A stretch of DNA of 64,000 bases from Winogradskyella eckloniae (GTDB lineage Bacteria > Bacteroidota > Bacteroidia > Flavobacteriales > Flavobacteriaceae). The position numbers and the translations under genes are program-made. Positions 40,811-49,358 of this stretch are shown here, in pieces. A model generated the notes under the pieces. It was not told where the DNA came from. It saw nothing but the letters and a program-made list of their open reading frames with translations, and made no database searches. Each line of letters opens with the position of its first letter. Position 1 is the first letter of the stretch. The DNA lies in NCBI RefSeq assembly GCF_013249045.1, contig NZ_JABRWP010000002.1:488354-552353 (forward strand), in the 5' to 3' direction.

Positions 40811-41803
40811 TCAAAGAGTGTTCATGTATTCTTGAATAAGATCTAAACCTTCAGTGTGTCTCATGGTTGTCCCAATGTATGGCATACTTATGCCATCTAA
40901 GTAAAAAGAGACTCTATAATCTATAAGCACACTTTGTTCTACGATGTTAGTGTCTTCTAACGGAACTTCAAAAGCTAAATTTAAAGTAGATTGATCTTCG
41001 CAACTGCCTCCAGGAATATGGCAATGCGCACAATTAATATCAATATAAGCCCTTGCTCTTACATCTAAAGAAAGTGACGTGTCTTCCCAATTTGGGAGAC
41101 TTCTAACAGCAGAACTACTAGTAACACCTGATAATTGTTGGTTAGATATAAATTTTTCTAATTGATTTTCACCATTAATTTCAAAATTCATTGATCTTAA
41201 TTTAGGACCAATAGGTAAGATGTTGTCGTTATTAGAATGACATGTAAAGCAATCGGTATCTGATGGTATTTTATAATTTGAAGTGTTACTTATACCATCT
41301 GCATTAATCCACGTAACAGGCAATTCACTTCCTGTATTATCTAAAATGGCATCTGTTTGCTCTGTGTTCCATTTGTAATTTCCGGTTTCCCAAATGCCGT
41401 TAAGTTTAATTAAAATTCGAGTTTCAATTATGGTTCTTCCTAAAGACAAATCGCGTTCATCTGCGTTATAATAAAACGTTTTTGCGATTACTGTATTGTC
41501 TGGAAAAATTGGTAGTCCGTCGCCATCAAACGTCATGCTTGTACCTTCAGGTAAGGCTATTAGTCGTTGTTTGTGTGCGTAGTCTGTAAATAAAGTGGTG
41601 TTTAGGTTGTATTCAAAAGCCTTGTCGGTAATGTTTAATTCGTCTAAATCGCCAAGAAATAGGTTAAGATCAGAGAGGTTGGTTTGAAACTGAGCGACCA
41701 CATTTGGAGTTTCAACAGGTGTTATAGAATCATCTTTTTCACAAGAAAAAAGGACAACTAAAATAAGCAGAAGACTTAACAGACTTTTCCTTTGAATTGA
41801 CAT
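40811..41803 (-). CDS. Diheme c-type cytochrome-like lipoprotein
   Basis: The 330-residue product starts at MSIQRKSLLS and has a lipoprotein signal (LLLILVVLFSCEKDD). Two CxxCH heme-binding motifs are visible: CFTCH in the middle and CAHCH about 75 residues later. Between them is LRSMNFEINGENQLEKFISN. The general layout (FPDNTVIAKTFYYNADERD, ETRILIKLNGIWETGNYKWN) matches the SO_2930/HNE_0200-type diheme family. It is probably an outer-membrane or periplasmic electron carrier of unknown partner. The frame extends 11 residues upstream to 41836, but the ATG at 41803 gives a proper signal. Confidence 0.82.
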   Translation of the reverse strand: MSIQRKSLLSLLLILVVLFSCEKDDSITPVETPNVVAQFQTNLSDLNLFLGDLDELNITDKAFEYNLNTTLFTDYAHKQRLIALPEGTSMTFDGDGLPIFPDNTVIAKTFYYNADERDLSLGRTIIETRILIKLNGIWETGNYKWNTEQTDAILDNTGSELPVTWINADGISNTSNYKIPSDTDCFTCHSNNDNILPIGPKLRSMNFEINGENQLEKFISNQQLSGVTSSSAVRSLPNWEDTSLSLDVRARAYIDINCAHCHIPGGSCEDQSTLNLAFEVPLEDTNIVEQSVLIDYRVSFYLDGISMPYIGTTMRHTEGLDLIQEYMNTL

Positions 41804-41883
41804 AGATTGATGTTTCAGTTTCTTGCTAATGTACAAAAAAGAAATAGTAATTAAAATTTAAGCGATTTGAAGGTGTTTACTAA

Positions 41884-41926
41884 AAAAAAAAGAGGAACTA
41901 TCTATTAGGATGGTTCCTCTTTTTTC
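41884..41926. terminator. Hairpin terminator downstream of lysS
   Basis: Stem AGAGGAACTATC / GGATGGTTCCTCT around TATTA (41891-41920) with A- and T-tracts on both sides; serves the minus-strand lysS. Confidence 0.9.
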
Positions 41927-41952
41927 AATGTTATACGAAATGGTAATGCAGA

Positions 41953-43641
41953 TTATACCAATTCTACAAATAAACCGTCATCGGTTTTTTCAACTTTAGT
42001 TAAGCCATGTTTTCCTAGGCCTTTAATACCTTTGTCCCAACCTTTGTTACTTAAACCAGACTGTGATTTTAAAGCGACTAAATCCATTCGTTTCTCGGTT
42101 TTTAAAACGTCAAGAATAGCTTTTTCGTTATCACTTAAGTCTACTTTTTTCTTTTCTGGTCGCATTTGTGGGAAGAATAAAACTTCTTGTATACTCTGGT
42201 TGTTGGTTAGGAACATAATTAAACGATCCATACCAATTCCCATTCCAGATGTAGGAGGCATTCCGTATTCTAGCGCACGTAAGAAATCATGATCTATAAA
42301 CTCGGTAGCTTCGTCATCACCTTTTTGAGCTAGTTTTAGTTGATGCTCAAAACGTTCGCGTTGATCTATTGGGTCATTTAACTCTGAGTAAGCGTTTGCA
42401 ATTTCTTTACCACAAACCATAAGTTCAAAACGCTCAGTTAATTCTGGGTTTTCTCTATGTTCTTTACATAAAGGGCTCATCTCTTTAGGATAATCTGTAA
42501 TGAAAGTTGGTTGGATGTAGTTGCCTTCACATTTCTCACCAAAAATTTCATCAATTAATTTCCCTTTACCCATAGTCTCATCAACTTCAATATGCATGCC
42601 TTTTGCAGCAGCTCTTATCTCATCTTCAGACTTATTGTAAATATCAAAACCAGTGAATTCTAAAATAGAATCGCGCATGGTTATACGCTTGTAAGGCGCT
42701 TTAAAGTTTATTTTGTGTTCTCCAAAAGTGGCTTCAGATGTGCCGTTTACTGCTAGTGCACAATGTTCTAAAAGTTGCTCACAGAAATCCATCATCCAAT
42801 TATAATCTTTGTAAGATACATAGATTTCCATGGCTGTAAACTCAGGATTATGCGTTCTATCCATACCTTCATTTCTGAAGTTTTTAGAAAATTCATAAAC
42901 GCCATCAAAACCACCAACGATTAATCGCTTTAAATACAATTCGTTAGCAATTCTCATGTATAATGGAATATCTAAACTATTATGATGTGTTATAAACGGA
43001 CGTGCTGCAGCTCCTCCAGGAATAGGTTGTAAAACTGGTGTTTCTACTTCAAAATAACCAGCATCATTAAAAAACTGACGCATGGCATTAAATAATTTTG
43101 TACGCTTTACAAAGACTTCTTTTACATGTGGATTTACTACTAAATCGGCATAACGTTGTCTGTATCTTAATTCTGGGTCTGTAAAGGCATCATAAGTAAC
43201 ACCATCTTTTTGCTTTGGTATTGGTAAGGGTTTTAAGGCTTTGCTTAAAAGTTTAAAATCTTTTACCATTACGGTTTTTTCGCCCACTTGCGTTGTGAAA
43301 AGTGTACCCTCAATACCAACAAAATCTCCTAAATCGAGTAATTTTTTAAAGACATCATTGTATAACGACTTGTCTTCGCCTTCGCAAATTTCATCTCTAT
43401 TAAAATAGACTTGAATACGACCTTCGCTATCTTGTAATTGTGCAAAAGAGGCTTTTCCTTGAATGTTAATTGCCATTAAACGACCAGCAACAATAACCTG
43501 TTTACCTTCTTCAAAGTCAGATTTTATCTGTTTAGAAGTTTGATTTACCGGAAACAAATCCGCTGGATAAGGGTTAATCCCTAAAGCACGTAGCTTGTCT
43601 AACTTTTGGCGTCTTACCAATTCTTGTTCTGAAAGTTGCAT
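41953..43641 (-). CDS. lysS: Lysyl-tRNA synthetase, class II
   Basis: LysS charges tRNA-Lys. The 562-residue protein has the N-terminal OB-fold anticodon-binding domain (about 55-145, VIVAGRLMAINIQGKASFAQ), class II motif 1 region GYFEVETPVLQPIPGGAAAR, motif 2 FRNEGMDRTHNPEFTAMEIY and motif 3 GMGIGMDRLIMFLT. It is about 60 residues longer than E. coli LysS: the C-terminal extension after QMRPEKKKVD reads like a small winged-helix domain (NEKAILDVLKTEKRMDLVAL, GLGKHGLTKVEKTDDG). Such a tail occurs in other Bacteroidetes. It is a single gene with its own promoter and terminator. Confidence 0.97.
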   Translation of the reverse strand: MQLSEQELVRRQKLDKLRALGINPYPADLFPVNQTSKQIKSDFEEGKQVIVAGRLMAINIQGKASFAQLQDSEGRIQVYFNRDEICEGEDKSLYNDVFKKLLDLGDFVGIEGTLFTTQVGEKTVMVKDFKLLSKALKPLPIPKQKDGVTYDAFTDPELRYRQRYADLVVNPHVKEVFVKRTKLFNAMRQFFNDAGYFEVETPVLQPIPGGAAARPFITHHNSLDIPLYMRIANELYLKRLIVGGFDGVYEFSKNFRNEGMDRTHNPEFTAMEIYVSYKDYNWMMDFCEQLLEHCALAVNGTSEATFGEHKINFKAPYKRITMRDSILEFTGFDIYNKSEDEIRAAAKGMHIEVDETMGKGKLIDEIFGEKCEGNYIQPTFITDYPKEMSPLCKEHRENPELTERFELMVCGKEIANAYSELNDPIDQRERFEHQLKLAQKGDDEATEFIDHDFLRALEYGMPPTSGMGIGMDRLIMFLTNNQSIQEVLFFPQMRPEKKKVDLSDNEKAILDVLKTEKRMDLVALKSQSGLSNKGWDKGIKGLGKHGLTKVEKTDDGLFVELV

Positions 43642-43686
43642 TCTTGTTATTTTTTAATGGCTTACTCGTTTTGTAGTAAGCAGGTG

Positions 43687-43694
43687 CAAAATTA
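43687..43694 (-). promoter_or_regulatory. Candidate -7 box of lysS
   Basis: TAATTTTG on the minus strand fits TAnnTTTG. It lies 46 bases before the lysS ATG. The leader holds a short hairpin (CTTACT / AGTAAG, 43661-43680). No well-placed -33 was found. Confidence 0.4.
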
Positions 43695-43723
43695 CAATTT
43701 TTACAAAAATTAAAGAGTCCTTT

Positions 43724-44611
43724 TTAGTTAGATTTTATAAGCTTTAAATTTTCTTTTAAATCCGTGTTGTTGGGAAGTAATTTTAGCGCTTTATTTAGCA
43801 CCTCTATCGCCTTTTCTTTATTATCATTAATACTTAGCAAATTTGCTAAAGTTATGTGTGATCTTGGTTCTTCGGGAAATAGTTTGGTGTTTAAATTAAA
43901 TACAGCGATGGCATCATCAATTCGGTTGGTACTATACAAAATTTTGCCATAGGTATTAAGCGCATACATGCTACTGACCTTATCTTTAAATGATTTTAAT
44001 AATTTTTTTTGTTTTCTTTTTAGGCCTTTATGACCTTTTTGCGCTAAAATAGCATCAACAATTGTAACAATTTGATAATTAGATTTGTAATTGTTAGAGC
44101 TTATTATACGTTCTATATCTGCTTCGAAAGTGTCAATTGGGTGTTCTACGATTCTATTAACTTCTGTGTTGTTCTTGTAAAAAATAATAGTTGGTACTCT
44201 GTGGATGTTTAAGCCTGCTTCTTCATGTTGAGGACTTTGTTTGTACATATCTGGTTTTCGGCTAACTGCAATTACCGTTAATTGTTCCATTGGAAAATTG
44301 CATGCTTCTAAAACCTTATAGAGTTTAGGAACTTCTTGTTTGCTGTCACCACACCATGTTCCCATAAAAAGTTTAATGTGATAGGCTTTTAATTCTGAAG
44401 ATATTTTGTCTATTAGCTCGGGATTGGGTGCGTAGTTATCGTAGTTTGTTGTAAACCAAGACTTATAATTTTCGCCCTCTAAACCTTCTTTGTTTATTTT
44501 TCCTAATAGAAAAGGAGTCTCGCCTTCTTCAATAATTTCTGTGTTGAGTTGTGCATTTATTTGAAAGGTAAATAACACTGTGATTATGATTGTGATGATG
44601 TTCGTTTTCAT
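43724..44611 (-). CDS. Secreted thioredoxin-fold protein with C-terminal TPR-like repeats
   Basis: The 295-residue protein has a signal peptide (ITIIITVLFTFQINAQ). Residues about 70-170 form a thioredoxin-like domain with KLFMGTWCGDSKQEVPKLYK and the cis-proline loop HRVPTIIFYKN. The usual CxxC is WCGDS, so only one active-site cysteine is present. The C-terminal third has TPR-type helices (LNTYGKILYSTNRIDDAIAV, KAIEVLNKALKLLPNNTDL). With one cysteine, an isomerase or a redox-inactive adaptor role is more likely than classic disulfide reduction. The substrate is unknown. Confidence 0.8.
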   Translation of the reverse strand: MKTNIITIIITVLFTFQINAQLNTEIIEEGETPFLLGKINKEGLEGENYKSWFTTNYDNYAPNPELIDKISSELKAYHIKLFMGTWCGDSKQEVPKLYKVLEACNFPMEQLTVIAVSRKPDMYKQSPQHEEAGLNIHRVPTIIFYKNNTEVNRIVEHPIDTFEADIERIISSNNYKSNYQIVTIVDAILAQKGHKGLKRKQKKLLKSFKDKVSSMYALNTYGKILYSTNRIDDAIAVFNLNTKLFPEEPRSHITLANLLSINDNKEKAIEVLNKALKLLPNNTDLKENLKLIKSN

Positions 44612-44756
44612 GATGATGTTTTGCTTAAATGCTGAATTAAAAATGTAGATTATTCAGAGCTCGTATCTTAATCTCAAAGTATATAACGATCAACTAATAA
44701 GATGTTGAAACGAGCTTAGAATAAAGTATGATGCTAGATTTTAATGTAGATATAGC

Positions 44757-45164
44757 TTATTTAGCGGCTACAATATTGCCTTTGATTTTCAAGATTTTGT
44801 TGCCACCTTCAGCATTAGAAATTACTGTAATGGTCTTTGTAAAAGCGCCTAATCTTTTTGTGTCGTACTTAATTTCTAATTCGCCTTGGTCGCCTGGCTG
44901 AATTGGAGCTTTTGAGTAATTGGGTACTGTGCAACCACAGCTTGTTTTTACTTTAGTAATAAATAAAGGCGCATCGCCAGTGTTTGTAAAAGTGAATAGT
45001 CGTTTCCCTTCGGAATTCTGAATAATAGTTCCGTAGTTTATAACCTCTGTTTCAAATTTCATAATAGCCACTTTAGTGTCGTATTTATCAAATTCGGTTG
45101 GTGCTACGCTAAAAAAGCTTAAAGTAAAAACTAATAAGAATGCCATGTTTAATTTTCGTTTCAT
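44757..45164 (-). CDS. DUF1573 secreted Ig-like protein
   Basis: The 135-residue protein has a signal-like N-terminus (MAFLLVFTLSFFSVAP) and one DUF1573 domain: EVINYGTIIQNSEGKRLFTF, TNTGDAPLFITKVKTSCGCT with the conserved SCGCT, and a terminal ILKIKGNIV strand. The family has an immunoglobulin-like fold and is abundant in Bacteroidetes, with no assigned activity. It is a single gene; no terminator with a strong U-tract was seen in the 145-base gap below it. Confidence 0.88.
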   Translation of the reverse strand: MKRKLNMAFLLVFTLSFFSVAPTEFDKYDTKVAIMKFETEVINYGTIIQNSEGKRLFTFTNTGDAPLFITKVKTSCGCTVPNYSKAPIQPGDQGELEIKYDTKRLGAFTKTITVISNAEGGNKILKIKGNIVAAK

Positions 45165-45273
45165 GATAAAATATGTTTATGATTTATATGAAAGCAAACA
45201 TCAAGTATTTAGAGGTCTTTTTAGATAAAACAAGGTTGGAAATCGGTACTAGTACCAGGTTGTAATTTTGTAA

Positions 45274-46329
45274 CTATCTAGTAAACAGTGATTTTGCGTC
45301 ATCTCTAGATTGTACGTTTAATTTTTTGTAGATGTTGTTGGTATGTGTTTTTACTGTACTTACACTTAAAAAAAGTGATTCTGCAATGTCTTTATTGGTT
45401 TTATCCATGAGTAAATGTTCTAAAACGACTTGCTCTTGTTTTGATAATTTGGCTTTTAAATCTTCAATTTTTGATGTTTTTTCTTTCCAGATTCGGAATA
45501 AGAAAAATAGGTTTAAAAGAATGGAAAGTCCTAAAATAAGACCTAGTGCTATTTGCCAAAAGGAAGACGTTTTTTCAGAATTTGGAGTCAGCATATAATG
45601 ATCTGCAGCTAGCTCGTTGGCATATTGGGTAGTGTACGATGTGTTTGGATAATGATTTTTGAGTCTAGTTAAGAGTTCGTCGTAATAGTTGTTGTGCTTT
45701 AAATCTTCAACGTAGTAGCTGTGTAAATCACTACTTCTATCAGATAAGTAACTGTAGATATATAATTCTGCTAAGGGTTCATTTAAAGTTGCACCAAATT
45801 TCTGAAGGGATTTAAACCATTTTTTGTTATTTAATTTGCGGTTGGCTTCGCTTCTAAACTCACTATAGGCAAAACGCATTTCGTTTTTTAAAGAATCTAT
45901 TTTTAAAAACGCATTGGCTTTTGGGTTGTTAGATTCTACTGCGCAAAATATTTGATTGCCAAAGGAAAATGGTAATGTTAAGGAATCGGTGTTTTTTGCG
46001 ATAAACAACAAGGCTTCACTGTCATTACAATGGCCGTTAAAATGATTAATGTCTTGTTGGTTTTCAGAACAACGATCTACATGAATGCGATATATACGGT
46101 TTTCAATATCGAGCATGTTGCCTTTAAATTCAAAATACCCAGTAGAATCTGCAGTCGTTTTTGCTATAATTTGTTCGGAGTGTACACCTTCCATTTTTCT
46201 GTAATCTTCTACAATAGAAAGGTATACTGATCGTTCCCATTCTTCAGGATTTGTATAGCCAGAAAATGAATATTGCGCTTTACAAACGAATGAGACGGTT
46301 AAAAAGACGAAAAGAATTATGATTCGCAT
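45274..46329 (-). CDS. Membrane-anchored LuxR-type helix-turn-helix regulator
   Basis: The 351-residue protein has a signal peptide (LFVFLTVSFVCKAQ), an extracytoplasmic domain of about 230 residues with no recognised fold (it opens with YSFSGYTNPEEWERSVYLSI, which recalls peptide-sensing or carboxypeptidase-regulatory-like beta domains), one membrane segment about 257-277 (FWQIALGLILGLSILLNLFF), a short coiled coil, and a C-terminal LuxR helix-turn-helix (QEQVVLEHLLMDKTNKDIAE, LFLSVSTVKTHTNNIYKKLN). It is a one-component transmembrane sensor-regulator; signal and targets are unknown. Confidence 0.88.
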   Translation of the reverse strand: MRIIILFVFLTVSFVCKAQYSFSGYTNPEEWERSVYLSIVEDYRKMEGVHSEQIIAKTTADSTGYFEFKGNMLDIENRIYRIHVDRCSENQQDINHFNGHCNDSEALLFIAKNTDSLTLPFSFGNQIFCAVESNNPKANAFLKIDSLKNEMRFAYSEFRSEANRKLNNKKWFKSLQKFGATLNEPLAELYIYSYLSDRSSDLHSYYVEDLKHNNYYDELLTRLKNHYPNTSYTTQYANELAADHYMLTPNSEKTSSFWQIALGLILGLSILLNLFFLFRIWKEKTSKIEDLKAKLSKQEQVVLEHLLMDKTNKDIAESLFLSVSTVKTHTNNIYKKLNVQSRDDAKSLFTR

Positions 46330-46439
46330 AGAACGAAACTACATAATTTTAATGTGATTTCAATAGGATGAATTCATAAAAAATGTAACAATCTATTAGA
46401 ATCAATGTCCTATATGTACATCAAATCAAAAAACAAATT

Positions 46440-46598
46440 ATGAGTATCTGGCGTGTTATTTTATCTATTATTTTTCCACCTTTAGCTGTTTTTGACAAAG
46501 GCTGTGGCTCCATCTTTATTACATTTTTATTGTGGATTTGCGGTTGGGTGCCTGGAGTCATAGCAGCCTTAATTATTTTGAATAACCCAAAACGGTAA
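46440..46598 (+). CDS. YqaE/Pmp3-family small membrane protein
   Basis: The 52-residue product starts MSIWRVILSIIFPPLAVFDK, continues GCGSIFITFLLWICGWVPG and ends VIAALIILNNPKR. Two hydrophobic helices flank the signature PPLAVF and CGWVPGVIAAL, which is diagnostic of YqaE/Pmp3 proteins (UPF0057). Family members affect membrane potential and salt or stress tolerance in yeast and plants; the bacterial role is not settled. It lies 110 bases from the divergent LuxR-type gene and is too short to be found by ordinary length cut-offs. Confidence 0.9.
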   Translation: MSIWRVILSIIFPPLAVFDKGCGSIFITFLLWICGWVPGVIAALIILNNPKR

Positions 46599-46614
46599 CA
46601 ACATACATTTTAGT

Positions 46615-46622
46615 TATCTTTG
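46615..46622 (+). promoter_or_regulatory. Candidate -7 box of the lipoprotein-lipB operon
   Basis: TATCTTTG fits TAnnTTTG exactly and lies 30 bases before the ATG at 46653. No clear -33 was found. Confidence 0.45.
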
Positions 46623-46652
46623 TAATGAATTAAAATAAAATAGGTGTAGAAA

Positions 46653-47459
46653 ATGAAAAAAGTTGTCTTATTACTTTCCGTATTAGTGTTTATTACAAGT
46701 TGCAATGTTACAGAATCTATAGTTTTTAAAGAAAATATGGCAGGTGAATATAAGTCGTCTTTTGATTTGTCTCCAATGATGCAAATTGCAGGCTCTCAAG
46801 GTCCAACAAAACCAGAATCTGAAATGAAGAAAATGGATACTACTATAGTTTTTAGTGATTTATTTAAAACTCATATGGATAGTATTGCGACATTATCTGT
46901 AGAGGAACGAGCTAAGTTAGAGAAGTTAAAAGGAATGATTGTACATGTAAATATGGATGAGGCTAATAAGGTATTTGAATTTTCTATGACAAAACCTTTT
47001 CAATCTGTGAAGGATTTAAAAACAATTAACGACCAAATGGATGAAGCTTTTGGAATAGTGAAGGACATTGGAAGTGAAGGTGAAGCTGCGCCAGAGGATC
47101 AAATGGACGAGTTAACTAAGGTAGAAGAAGTGAATTATACGTTTGTAAATAATACTTTTAGTAGAGTACAACCAGCATCACTTATTAAGAAAACTGAAGA
47201 CGAAACTGAAGCTGTAGAAGGTGACGATGAAGCAACTGGTGAAAGTGATTTTGGAAAACAAATTGAAATGCAATTTGAAGAGATTTTTGCAGGCGCATTT
47301 TATACTTTGACTTACACCTTTCCAAGAAAAGTAAAATCAGTTTCAAATGCAAATGCAACGGTATCTGAAGATGGTAAAACAGTACATTATAAGGTCGCTT
47401 GGAGCGAAATTAATAAGGATGAAACTGTAATGAATTTAGATGTTGTTTTAGAGGATTAA
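46653..47459 (+). CDS. Uncharacterised lipoprotein
   Basis: The 268-residue protein has a lipoprotein signal (LLSVLVFITSCNVTES, lipid cysteine about 17). The mature part has a start resembling beta strands (IVFKENMAGEYKSSFDLSPM), a helical methionine-rich middle (LEKLKGMIVHVNMDEANKVF), an acidic low-complexity stretch (EDETEAVEGDDEATGE) and a beta-rich end (FYTLTYTFPRKVKSVSNANA). I do not recognise a family. It precedes lipB by 3 bases and is likely co-transcribed, though a functional link is not evident. Confidence 0.8.
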   Translation: MKKVVLLLSVLVFITSCNVTESIVFKENMAGEYKSSFDLSPMMQIAGSQGPTKPESEMKKMDTTIVFSDLFKTHMDSIATLSVEERAKLEKLKGMIVHVNMDEANKVFEFSMTKPFQSVKDLKTINDQMDEAFGIVKDIGSEGEAAPEDQMDELTKVEEVNYTFVNNTFSRVQPASLIKKTEDETEAVEGDDEATGESDFGKQIEMQFEEIFAGAFYTLTYTFPRKVKSVSNANATVSEDGKTVHYKVAWSEINKDETVMNLDVVLED

Positions 47460-47462
47460 GAT

Positions 47463-48161
47463 TTGAATAAGACTATACAACTTAAAGATTTAGGAACTAA
47501 AGACTTTAAGGAAACTTGGGATTACCAAGAGACGCTTTTTAAAGCTATTTTAGAAACGAAAATTAAAAATAGAAGAGAAGATGCAGGCTTGGTCACTGAT
47601 AATCATTTTCTGTTTGTAGAACATCCACATGTTTACACGCTTGGAAAAAGTGGTGATTTATCAAATTTATTACTTACCGAAACTCAACTTAAAGAAAAGC
47701 ATGCGACGTTTTACAAGATAAATAGAGGAGGTGATATTACATATCATGGACCAGGACAAATTGTTGGTTATCCTATTTTAGATCTCGATAATTTCTTTAC
47801 AGATATCCATAAGTACTTACGGTTTTTAGAGGAAGTTATAATCCTTACGTTGGCAGAATATGGTTTAACAACTGAACGAAGTCCAGGTGAAACAGGTGTG
47901 TGGTTAGATGTAGGTACGCCTTTTGCTCGTAAAATTTGCGCCTTGGGCGTAAGAGCAAGTCGTTGGGTAACAATGCATGGTTTTGCGCTTAATGTTAATG
48001 CAGATTTGGGTTATTTTGATAATATTATTCCATGTGGTATTCGTGGCAAAGCAGTGACAACTTTAAATAACGAATTGGGAGTTGATGTTGTTGATGAAGT
48101 TGAAGTAAAAGCTAAAATTTTGAAGCATTTTGAAGTGCTTTTTGAAGCTGATTTTGTTTAG
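47463..48161 (+). CDS. lipB: Octanoyltransferase LipB
   Basis: LipB moves octanoyl groups from acyl carrier protein to lipoyl domains, such as that of the E2 protein encoded at 16450. The 232-residue protein has FVEHPHVYTLGKSG, NRGGDITYHGPGQIVGYPIL, catalytic lysine K157 in FARKICALGVR and catalytic cysteine C191 in NIIPCGIRGKAV. The start is a TTG at 47463, 3 bases after the preceding stop; no ATG upstream or near fits, and the N-terminus NKTIQLKDLGTKDFKETWDY looks complete. Confidence 0.95.
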   Translation: MNKTIQLKDLGTKDFKETWDYQETLFKAILETKIKNRREDAGLVTDNHFLFVEHPHVYTLGKSGDLSNLLLTETQLKEKHATFYKINRGGDITYHGPGQIVGYPILDLDNFFTDIHKYLRFLEEVIILTLAEYGLTTERSPGETGVWLDVGTPFARKICALGVRASRWVTMHGFALNVNADLGYFDNIIPCGIRGKAVTTLNNELGVDVVDEVEVKAKILKHFEVLFEADFV

Positions 48162-48191
48162 TTTTTGTAAATCTATTGTCTTGACTAAGGA

Positions 48192-48629
48192 TTAATCTGC
48201 TTTAAATTCTTCTTCAAATGAATCATCCCATTTAAAAGCATTTACGATCCATCCATTGTCATTTTTGTAATAAGTGAAAATTAATCTAATAGCACTATTT
48301 GCATATCTAATAATGTAAGTTTCGCGTATAGCAATGTCTGATATTGTTTCGTTTTTAATTTTTAAATTTCCAATAGATTGGCCAAATCTCTGCTCTATAA
48401 TATTAATATATTTTATTGTTTTGCCTTCAATTGTAGTCAGTTCATTTTCTGGCATTGGCCAATAAGGCGCTAATGCGTCAAAGGCTTCAGATATTTTATT
48501 TTGATAAAATAAAGAAACTACTTTGTCTGACAACTCTTGTGTTTCCTTAACATCTTTGAGATGTTTTTCTTGAGCATATAAACTTATATTTATTAGAGAA
48601 AATAGCGAGAATAAGAGTATTTTTTTCAT
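48192..48629 (-). CDS. Hypothetical secreted protein
   Basis: The 145-residue protein has a signal peptide (ILLFSLFSLINISLYAQ). The mature part is alpha then beta (ETQELSDKVVSLFYQNKISE, TYIIRYANSAIRLIFTYYKN, GWIVNAFKWDDSFEEEF). The layout, a helix pair followed by a curved sheet ending in a W-x-x-FxW strand, recalls NTF2-like or DUF4019-type domains, but I am not certain. It is separated by 30 bases from the lipoprotein gene upstream on the same strand. Confidence 0.7.
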   Translation of the reverse strand: MKKILLFSLFSLINISLYAQEKHLKDVKETQELSDKVVSLFYQNKISEAFDALAPYWPMPENELTTIEGKTIKYINIIEQRFGQSIGNLKIKNETISDIAIRETYIIRYANSAIRLIFTYYKNDNGWIVNAFKWDDSFEEEFKAD

Positions 48630-48659
48630 GTTTAAATCTTTGATGGTTAGAGAATGGCG

Positions 48660-49277
48660 TTATTCTACCTTCAGTTTTAAAGTGTCAAAAGAATTTGATT
48701 TAATACCAACTAAACCAAACTTGGTTTCGCCTTGCTTTATTTCGGTTCCATTGATGTTATAATCTAGCATCTCAGTCTTAAACTTTTTATTTGCAGAGCT
48801 AGCAGCTATCATATTTCCACCAGCTAATCCTGGACCTAAGATTAAACCAATAGGAGTAGAGCTTGTTGTTTCTTCAACGCCGTTTCTAGACTCAGTTGTG
48901 TAGAGATTAACAGGTGTTAAAAGCAAGTACAATAAATGGGTGGCTGGCTGTTGTTTTAACGTTTTAAATACGTTATCGTTATCCAATAGAACAACAGTTG
49001 AATCATTGCTATAAGTAAGCTTTAGGTCGCTACCAAATGTTAGATCCTTGTCAGAATTATTAGTGATTTTTACGGCCACTAATTTTACGCCTTTTTTAAT
49101 TTCTTTTTTGGCATATTTCTTATCGAGTAAATCATATTTGTACTCAAGTTTTACATTGCCAGTTTCTTGGGAGGAAATATAATTTATAGATTCTGGTTGA
49201 ATTGGTTTATAGCCAGAAGCGCAACTAGATAATGCCGTTAATGAAAGACAAAGCAAAGCGGTTTTGAAAATGTTCAT
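48660..49277 (-). CDS. Hypothetical lipoprotein
   Basis: The 205-residue protein has a lipoprotein signal (LCLSLTALSSCASGYKP, lipid cysteine about 19). It contains VKLEYKYDLLDKKYAKKEIK, a beta-sandwich-like stretch (VKLVAVKITNNSDKDLTFGS), a hydrophobic patch (LLYLLLTPVNLYT and PIGLILGPGLAGGNMIAASS) that may be membrane-associated, and a C-terminal strand pair ending SFDTLKLKVE. I do not recognise a family. It is probably in an operon with the secreted protein at 48192-48629. Confidence 0.7.
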   Translation of the reverse strand: MNIFKTALLCLSLTALSSCASGYKPIQPESINYISSQETGNVKLEYKYDLLDKKYAKKEIKKGVKLVAVKITNNSDKDLTFGSDLKLTYSNDSTVVLLDNDNVFKTLKQQPATHLLYLLLTPVNLYTTESRNGVEETTSSTPIGLILGPGLAGGNMIAASSANKKFKTEMLDYNINGTEIKQGETKFGLVGIKSNSFDTLKLKVE

Positions 49278-49358
49278 TTAGTTTAGGGATCAATGTTAGT
49301 CATTTCTTTGTTGAAATCACTTACAAGATAAGAACATTTTGGTAACTAAAAAGAATAA

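Noticed and set aside
43661..43680. T-box or other riboswitch before lysS
   Set aside because: Only a short weak hairpin is present; there is no specifier loop or antiterminator layout.
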